Source: Sphingobium sp. CCH11-B1 (lineage in GTDB: Bacteria; Pseudomonadota; Alphaproteobacteria; Sphingomonadales; Sphingomonadaceae). Taken from it: a stretch of 19,884 bases of DNA. A program made the position numbers and the translations under genes. The notes under the pieces are model-generated. The model was not told where the DNA came from, ran no database searches, and worked only from the letters and a program-made list of their open reading frames with translations. The stretch lies in contig NZ_LSJY01000057.1 in NCBI RefSeq assembly GCF_001556865.1, positions 1 through 19,884 of the forward strand, written 5' to 3'. Of the stretch, positions 15,492-19,884 are shown piece by piece (positions within the stretch are counted from its first letter, which is position 1; every line of letters starts with the position of its first letter).

Positions 15492-16244
15492 ATGAGTCCC
15501 GATCTTCTCTACATCGTCTGTGCCGTCGGCGCGGTCATCCTGTCAGGCCTGGCCAAGGGCGGGTTCGCCGGTGTCGGCGCGCTGGCGATGCCGATCATGG
15601 CGATCGGCGTCGATCCGGTACGGGGCGCGGCCATCCTGCTGCCGATTCTGATCCTGCAGGATGCGGTCAGCGTCTGGGCCTTCCGCAGGAGCTGGGACGC
15701 GGCGGTGCTGAAGGTGATCCTGCCCGGCGCGGCCATCGGCATCGCGCTCGGCTGGCTGTTCGCGGCGCAGGTTTCCGAAGTGGTGGTGCTCGGCGCGCTG
15801 GGCGTCATATCCGTGCTGTTCGGGTTTCAGCGCTTGTGGGTCGAACGGGGCAACGGGGTGGTGCTGCCGTCCAACGCGCCGGGCTGGGTGGGCGTCCTGT
15901 TCGGCATCGCCAGCGGTTTCACCAGCCAAATCGCCCATGCCGGTTCGCCGCCGTTCCAGATGTATGTCCTGCCGCGCAAGCTGCCGCGCGACACGTTGAT
16001 CGGCACGACCGCCATCGCCTTTGCGGTCATGAACTGGATGAAAGTGCCCGCCTATGCCGCGCTCGGCCAGTTCACGCGGACGAACCTGTTGTCCACGGCG
16101 ATGCTGGTGCCCGTGGCGGTGGCGGCGACCTTTGCCGGCGTGTGGCTGGTGCGGCGGGTGGATGCCGCCCGCTTCTACACGCTGATCTATGTCCTCATGA
16201 TCCTGCTGGGCATGAAGCTGGTCGTCGACGCCGCGATGGCCTGA
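15492..16244 (+). CDS. TauE/SafE family membrane permease (sulfite exporter-like)
   Basis: This 250-residue polytopic membrane protein has the TauE/SafE (DUF81) layout: two repeats of about four transmembrane helices. The first begins VGAVILSGLAKGGFAGVGAL, with the glycine-rich 'KGGFAGVGALAMP' motif. The second is marked by LFGIASGFTSQIAHAGSPPF, the related repeat motif. Family members export sulfite, sulfoacetate or other organosulfur anions, but substrates of most are unknown. The ATG at 15492 is the only good start. The nearest Shine-Dalgarno-like GGAGG is about 17 bp away, which is unusually far. The gene is divergent from purS and convergent with purC, so it interrupts the purine genes; a terminator separates it from purC. 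Confidence 0.9.
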   Translation: MSPDLLYIVCAVGAVILSGLAKGGFAGVGALAMPIMAIGVDPVRGAAILLPILILQDAVSVWAFRRSWDAAVLKVILPGAAIGIALGWLFAAQVSEVVVLGALGVISVLFGFQRLWVERGNGVVLPSNAPGWVGVLFGIASGFTSQIAHAGSPPFQMYVLPRKLPRDTLIGTTAIAFAVMNWMKVPAYAALGQFTRTNLLSTAMLVPVAVAATFAGVWLVRRVDAARFYTLIYVLMILLGMKLVVDAAMA

Positions 16245-16249
16245 AACAA

Positions 16250-16276
16250 AAAGGCCGGCGCTGCGGCCGGCCCTTT
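16250..16276. terminator. Terminator between the TauE/SafE gene and purC
   Basis: GGCCGGC (16253-16259) pairs with GCCGGCC (16266-16272) around a six-base loop. It is flanked by AAA and TTT that extend the stem across one bulged C. It lies 5 bp after the forward gene's stop and 3 bp after the end of purC on the other strand, so it can serve both convergent genes. Confidence 0.72.
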
Positions 16277-16279
16277 CGC

Positions 16280-17062
16280 TTATTCCTTCTCGCGCTTCTT
16301 GCGATGGGTGTCGAGGTCGAGGACGGTGGTGTCCAGTCCTTCGGGCAGCAAGCCCAGCCGGCGGGCGACCTCCTGATAGGCTTCCACTTCGCCGCCCAGA
16401 TCGCGGCGGAAGCGGTCCTTGTCCAGCTTCTCGCCGGTGTTCATGTCCCACAGGCGGCACCCGTCCGGGCTGATCTCGTCCGCCAGGATGATGCGGCTAT
16501 AGTCCCCGTCGTAGAGGCGGCCGAATTCCAGCTTGAAGTCGATCAGGCGGATGCCGATGCCGGCGAACAGGCCGCACATGAAATCGTTGATGCGGATCGC
16601 CATGTCGGCGATGTCGTGCATCTCCTCCTGCGTGGCCCAGCCGAAGCAGGCGATATGCTCTTCGGACACCAGCGGGTCGCCCAGCGCATCGTCCTTGTAG
16701 CAATATTCGATGAGCGTGCGCGGCAGCTGCGTGCCTTCCTCGATCCCCAGCTTCTTGCTGAGCGACCCGGCGGCGACGTTGCGCACCACCACTTCGATCG
16801 GCACGATCTCCACCTGCCGCACCAGCTGCTCGCGCATGTTGAGGCGACGGATGAAGTGGGTCGGCACGCCGATCTGGCCGAGCAGGGTGAAGATATGCTC
16901 GGAAATCCGGTTGTTCAGCACGCCCTTGCCGGAAATCGTGCCCTTTTTCTGCGCGTTGAAGGCGGTGGCGTCATCCTTGAAATATTGGATGATCGTACCC
17001 GGTTCGGGGCCTTCGTAAAGGATCTTTGCCTTGCCTTCATAGATTTGGCGGCGACGGGCCAT
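16280..17062 (-). CDS. purC: SAICAR synthetase (phosphoribosylaminoimidazole-succinocarboxamide synthase)
   Basis: PurC joins aspartate to CAIR using ATP to form SAICAR in purine biosynthesis. The 260-residue protein shows [20 protein letters not shown], the nucleotide-binding entry, followed by [51 protein letters not shown] and [15 protein letters not shown], all conserved PurC signatures, follow. The frame is open to 17092. The ATG at 17062 is preferred because [11 protein letters not shown] is the usual alphaproteobacterial start and an AGGA ribosome-binding site lies about 9 bp upstream. Its leader contains a 9-bp hairpin. It is on the same strand as purS-purQ but separated from them by the opposing TauE/SafE gene. 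Confidence 0.96.
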   Translation of the reverse strand: MARRRQIYEGKAKILYEGPEPGTIIQYFKDDATAFNAQKKGTISGKGVLNNRISEHIFTLLGQIGVPTHFIRRLNMREQLVRQVEIVPIEVVVRNVAAGSLSKKLGIEEGTQLPRTLIEYCYKDDALGDPLVSEEHIACFGWATQEEMHDIADMAIRINDFMCGLFAGIGIRLIDFKLEFGRLYDGDYSRIILADEISPDGCRLWDMNTGEKLDKDRFRRDLGGEVEAYQEVARRLGLLPEGLDTTVLDLDTHRKKREKE

Positions 17063-17095
17063 GCGCGTTCCTGTCCGTTTCGTCAAAAACAATGC

Positions 17096-17138
17096 GCCCC
17101 GGCAACGCGAATCGGAAAAGATCAGCGGGTGCCGGGGC
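17096..17138 (-). promoter_or_regulatory. Hairpin in the purC leader / after the PLP-enzyme gene
   Basis: GCCCCGGCA (17096-17104) and TGCCGGGGC (17130-17138) are perfect complements around a 25-nt loop containing a GAATC site (17109-17113). On the reverse strand the stem is followed a few bases later by a TTTTT run. It may be a terminator for the upstream PLP-enzyme gene or a leader element of purC. The large loop makes a simple terminator less typical. Confidence 0.45.
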
Positions 17139-17186
17139 TGTCAGCGCGGCCCATAGAACAAAGTAGGACAGGGTGCAACGAAACCG

Positions 17187-18464
17187 TCAGGCAAGGCCCT
17201 TTGTCTTGCGGAACTGATCGTAAAGGCCAAGGAAGCGGTCGATGTCGGCCTTGCTCAGGAAATAGGGGGTGGCGAGGCGGAGCTTGCTGGGGTTGCCGCC
17301 CCGGATGCGGACCTTGTGATTGGTCCAGAGCCAGTCCTGCAATTCCATCCGCTGCACGCCCGGCACGTTCACCGTCGCGATCGCGCCGCGCAGATAAGGG
17401 TCGGGCGATGTCCAGCTTTCCGCGCCCCGCGCCATCATCCCGGCATGGATATAATCGGCCAGCATCCGCCCGCGCGCCTCGATCCGATCCATGCCGACCT
17501 GGTTCGCCAGCGCGATGGCGGCGTTCAATCCCATCAGCGTCGGGATGCAGGAAGAGCCGATCTGCATATAGCGATCCGCCATCCGCGCGGGATCGTCATA
17601 GCCGCCGGTGGCGATGGTGTTCCACACCCGGTCCATCACCTGCCGGTCGCGCAGGTAGAGAAAACCCGTGCCCTTGGTCGCGAACAGCCATTTGTGCATC
17701 GACCCTGTATAGATGTCGCAGCCGATGTCGTTCAGGTCGACCCCGATCATGCCGGGCGCATGCGCGCCGTCGAACGCGGACACGATCCCCTTCGACCGGG
17801 CGAGCGCGGCGATTTCCCTGGCAGGCAGGACCACGCCGGTCGCGGTGCTGATATGGCTGACGAAGATGATCCGCGTCCTGGGCGTGATCGCGTCGTTGAT
17901 GCGGTTGAGGATTTCGGCGGCGTTCTTCGGCGGCTTTGGCATGGCGAATGTCTTGACCACCACGCCATAGCGGCGTTGCCGCAGCATCCAGGGCATTTCG
18001 CCCGATCCATGTTCCTCGTCGGAAATCAGCACTTCGTCGCCCGGCTTCATGTCGAAGCCGTTGGCGACATAGCTGTTGGCTTCGGTGCAGTTGCGCAGGA
18101 TCGCCATCTGATCGGTCCGCGCGCCCATGAACGCGGCGAAGGGCGCGCGATACGCCTCCCACGCGCCATAGCCCCAGATCGGATAGTCTTCCGACCCCGC
18201 CTGCGTCATGCGTTCGGTGTCCATGAACCCGTCGAAGATCGCCTTCAACACAGGGCGGGGCGACGACCCGACAGTGCCGACGTTCAGGTTGACGACGTCG
18301 GCGGGGATCAGGAACTGCGCGCGCAGCGCCGCCCAATAGCCGTCCGGGTCCTTGCCGAACATGCCGCTGGCGGGAAGGGGGAGGCTGGTCAAAGCCTCGG
18401 CCCCCAGCGGTGTTGCGATCGAGGCGGCAGCCGCGCTGCCAAGGAAGGAACGGCGGTCGAGCAT
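17187..18464 (-). CDS. Tat-exported class V aminotransferase-fold PLP enzyme (isopenicillin-N-epimerase-like)
   Basis: This 425-residue protein starts with a twin-arginine signal (MLDRRSFLGSAAAASIATPL), so it should be exported folded with its cofactor. The rest is a fold-type I PLP enzyme of the class V aminotransferase/cysteine-desulfurase group. Cofactor-binding FDGAHAPG contains Asp232 and the Schiff-base lysine is Lys258 in GSMHKWLFATKGTGFLYL. NLNVGTVGSSPRPVLKA near residue 60 is the substrate entry typical of the CefD-like subgroup. The reaction could be amino-acid epimerisation, desulfuration or lyase chemistry; the sequence does not decide. The ATG at 18464 has AAGGAG close upstream. 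It is divergent from an L,D-transpeptidase gene, which raises the idea of periplasmic amino-acid chemistry linked to the cell wall; this is only inference from neighbourhood. Confidence 0.9.
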   Translation of the reverse strand: MLDRRSFLGSAAAASIATPLGAEALTSLPLPASGMFGKDPDGYWAALRAQFLIPADVVNLNVGTVGSSPRPVLKAIFDGFMDTERMTQAGSEDYPIWGYGAWEAYRAPFAAFMGARTDQMAILRNCTEANSYVANGFDMKPGDEVLISDEEHGSGEMPWMLRQRRYGVVVKTFAMPKPPKNAAEILNRINDAITPRTRIIFVSHISTATGVVLPAREIAALARSKGIVSAFDGAHAPGMIGVDLNDIGCDIYTGSMHKWLFATKGTGFLYLRDRQVMDRVWNTIATGGYDDPARMADRYMQIGSSCIPTLMGLNAAIALANQVGMDRIEARGRMLADYIHAGMMARGAESWTSPDPYLRGAIATVNVPGVQRMELQDWLWTNHKVRIRGGNPSKLRLATPYFLSKADIDRFLGLYDQFRKTKGLA

Positions 18465-18516
18465 CGGAACTCCTTAGCGAACAGGGTGACATGCCGGAAC
18501 GGCCTGTCCTGACAAC

Positions 18517-18571
18517 GATGCAGGGCGGAAAATCCGCCTGCATCCTGTGTGACCGGAAGGCAGCTTTCCGG
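18517..18571. promoter_or_regulatory. Tandem hairpins in the divergent intergenic region
   Basis: Two adjacent inverted repeats lie between the divergent PLP-enzyme and L,D-transpeptidase genes. The first is GATGCAGGGCGGA (18517-18529) with TCCGCCTGCATC (18533-18544), 12 pairs with one bulged G and an AAA loop. The second is CCGGAA (18553-18558) with TTCCGG (18566-18571). They could be an operator, an attenuator or leader structures; no T run follows directly. Confidence 0.4.
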
Positions 18572-18615
18572 GGTTTGATGCGTTTTTGGGCTGAGACCGA
18601 AAGGGAGAGCCAGCC

Positions 18616-19704
18616 TTGAAGACATCGATCCTGACCGCCGCCCTGCTGTGCAGCGCCTGCAACATATCGATCAGCGACGGCAATAACAGCGCAGCCGCCA
18701 ACGATGCACAGCCCAGTCCCGCGCAGTCAGGCGCTTTGTCGGACGCCGATTATGCGTTTCAGGTCGTGGAGGAACCGGCGGGCGAGGCGCCCCCGATCAA
18801 CCGCATCCTGCAGGCGCAGGTCGCGCTCGACCGGCGCGGCTTTTCGCCCGGCGTGATCGACGGCAAGGACGGCATGAGCTTCAAGGCGGCGCTGCGCGGT
18901 TTTCAGGAAGCGAACGACCTGCCAGCAAGCGGAACCTATGACGAGAAGACGGCGGCTGCCCTGCTCGCCGGGCAGCAGGTGCCCGACACGTGGATGGTGC
19001 GCATACCGGCCAATTTCGCGCGTGGCCCCTTCTTCAATATCCCCAAGGGGTTGAACGAACAGGCTAAGCTTCCGGCCCTGACCTATCGCAACCTGCTGGA
19101 GAAGCTGGCGGAGCGGTTTCATACCACGCCCGAGACGCTGGTCGCGCTGAACCCGCCGGGAACGAAGGCGGGGGCGGGGACGGCCATCCGCGTGCCTGCC
19201 GTCGCCAACCAGCCGATCGCCCGAATCGAGGGGGATGAACGCGGCTGGGGCGAAACGCTCGCAAGCCTCGGAGTCGCGAAGGACCAGCCGCAGGCGGACC
19301 ATCTGGTGGTCGACAAGTCGGAAGGCCTGTTGAAGGTCTATGACGCGCAGGACAAGGTGATCGCCCAGTTCCCCGTTACGACGGGTTCCGAACATGACCC
19401 GCTGCCGCTGGGCGAATGGACCATCAAGGGCATCAGCCGCAATCCCGACTTTCATTACAACCCGGACCTGTTCTGGGACGCGTCGTCCAAGGACGAGAAG
19501 GCGGTGCTGAAGCCCGGGCCCAACGGGCCGGTGGGTATCGTCTGGATCGACCTGTCCAAGGATCATTATGGCATTCACGGCACGCCCGAACCGCAGACCA
19601 TCGGCCGCACCGAAAGCCATGGCTGCATTCGCCTTACCAACTGGGACGCTGCCCGGCTCGCGCAGATGGTGAAGAGCGGGGTGACGGCGATATTCCAGGC
19701 ATGA
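18616..19704 (+). CDS. L,D-transpeptidase with peptidoglycan-binding domain (YkuD family)
   Basis: L,D-transpeptidases form 3-3 peptidoglycan crosslinks or attach proteins to the wall. The 362-residue protein begins with a short hydrophobic leader ending CSAC, a possible but imperfect lipobox (Cys in place of Leu at -3), so it may be a lipoprotein or simply secreted. Residues about 55-105 form a PG_binding_1 domain (ILQAQVALDRRGFSPGVIDG). The stretch YRNLLEKLAERFHTTPETLV (about 156-175), leading to ALNP and IRVP, resembles LysM. From about 230 the YkuD catalytic domain follows, with HGT at 321-323 and SHGCIRL at 334-340 (nucleophile Cys337). The start is TTG at 18616, preceded by AGGGAG about 9 bp upstream. 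The stop overlaps the start of the next gene by ATGA, so both are probably one operon of cell-wall enzymes. Confidence 0.93.
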   Translation: MKTSILTAALLCSACNISISDGNNSAAANDAQPSPAQSGALSDADYAFQVVEEPAGEAPPINRILQAQVALDRRGFSPGVIDGKDGMSFKAALRGFQEANDLPASGTYDEKTAAALLAGQQVPDTWMVRIPANFARGPFFNIPKGLNEQAKLPALTYRNLLEKLAERFHTTPETLVALNPPGTKAGAGTAIRVPAVANQPIARIEGDERGWGETLASLGVAKDQPQADHLVVDKSEGLLKVYDAQDKVIAQFPVTTGSEHDPLPLGEWTIKGISRNPDFHYNPDLFWDASSKDEKAVLKPGPNGPVGIVWIDLSKDHYGIHGTPEPQTIGRTESHGCIRLTNWDAARLAQMVKSGVTAIFQA

Positions 19705-19884
19705 GATGGCGGCTGTGGGGCGGCATTGCGGTCGCGCTGTTCCTCTGTGCCGGCTTCGTCCGCTTCTGCGTGCGGATCGTCCCGGCGGACGCGCCTTCGC
19801 CGGCGGTCGAGGGGCGGGGCGATACGGCCGGAGCCGGCCCGCTGCTGGTCCCGGTGGAAGGGGTGGGGCCCTCCGCCCTTGTCG
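19701..19884 (+). CDS. Membrane-anchored envelope protein, probably an M23 peptidase (truncated by window end)
   Basis: The frame starts at an ATG whose last bases form the L,D-transpeptidase stop (ATGA). It remains open to the window edge, giving 61 residues. It begins with a membrane anchor or uncleaved signal (MRWRLWGGIAVALFLCAGFV), then a Pro/Ala/Gly-rich linker. It ends LLVPVEGVGPSALV. This last segment resembles the lead-in of sphingomonad M23 (lysostaphin-like) peptidoglycan endopeptidases, where a 'VPVAGV-x-P-x-x-L' stretch precedes the catalytic domain. The catalytic motifs themselves lie outside the window, so the family call is tentative. Coupling to a transpeptidase gene fits a cell-wall role. 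Confidence 0.5.
   Translation, partial: MRWRLWGGIAVALFLCAGFVRFCVRIVPADAPSPAVEGRGDTAGAGPLLVPVEGVGPSALV

Noticed and set aside
15338..17851. 837-codon forward frame over the TauE/SafE gene, purC and the PLP enzyme
   Set aside because: It crosses a strong terminator and genes on both strands; it is a GC-rich shadow frame.
1..19884. tRNA, rRNA, CRISPR arrays and known riboswitches
   Set aside because: I read both strands and found no cloverleaf, rRNA signature, regularly spaced direct repeat or riboswitch core that I recognise.

Overview
The window looks like chromosomal DNA of a sphingomonad (Alphaproteobacteria; Sphingobium/Sphingomonas type). The reasons are the high GC content, a gcrA cell-cycle regulator gene, the sequence character of UvrC, ParE and the outer-membrane barrel, and the purC/purS/purQ arrangement. 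The species assignment is inference from remembered families, not a search. I see no rRNA, tRNA, CRISPR array or transposase gene.

Layout. (1) 1-312: no intact gene, but the reverse strand carries what reads as the frameshifted 3' end of a major-facilitator transporter. (2) 313-5582, reverse strand: uvrC, then an exported class-A beta-lactamase-fold serine hydrolase whose GTG start overlaps the stop of parE. (3) 5744-7348: a forward outer-membrane beta-barrel gene and reverse gcrA converge on a strong bidirectional terminator. (4) 7467-8469: an ABC-2 permease without an adjacent ATPase, and a tiny membrane protein on the other strand. (5) 8588-14364, forward: a polysaccharide block with wecB, a small unknown, wecC, a Wza-type lipoprotein and a Wzc-type chain-length/tyrosine-kinase gene. 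WecB and WecC should make UDP-ManNAcA, and the last two should export the polymer. No glycosyltransferase, polymerase or flippase is present here. (6) 14412-17062: purine genes purQ and purS (reverse), a forward TauE/SafE permease, and purC (reverse). (7) 17187-19884: a Tat-signal PLP enzyme of the isopenicillin-N-epimerase-like type, divergent from an L,D-transpeptidase. The latter overlaps (ATGA) a membrane-anchored protein cut by the window end, probably an M23 peptidase.

The most striking feature is inside the Wzc-type gene. A 46-bp stretch encoding the first transmembrane helix (12409-12454) reappears as a perfect inverted copy 65 bp downstream (12520-12565). The copy lies where the conserved segment before the 'SRALAED' motif should be, and the reading frame breaks at its edge in a run of four A. 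The gene as given is therefore disrupted. One extra base in the A run would restore a frame of about 683 codons, still carrying a foreign insert. This is either a fold-back (templated) rearrangement, a possible invertible element, or an amplification/assembly artefact. Raw reads would decide.

Regulation visible in sequence: a good sigma-70-like promoter and TTG start for gcrA, a promoter that would make parE nearly leaderless, a hairpin in the purC leader, tandem hairpins between the PLP enzyme and the transpeptidase, and GANTC (CcrM-type) sites in front of purS and purC.
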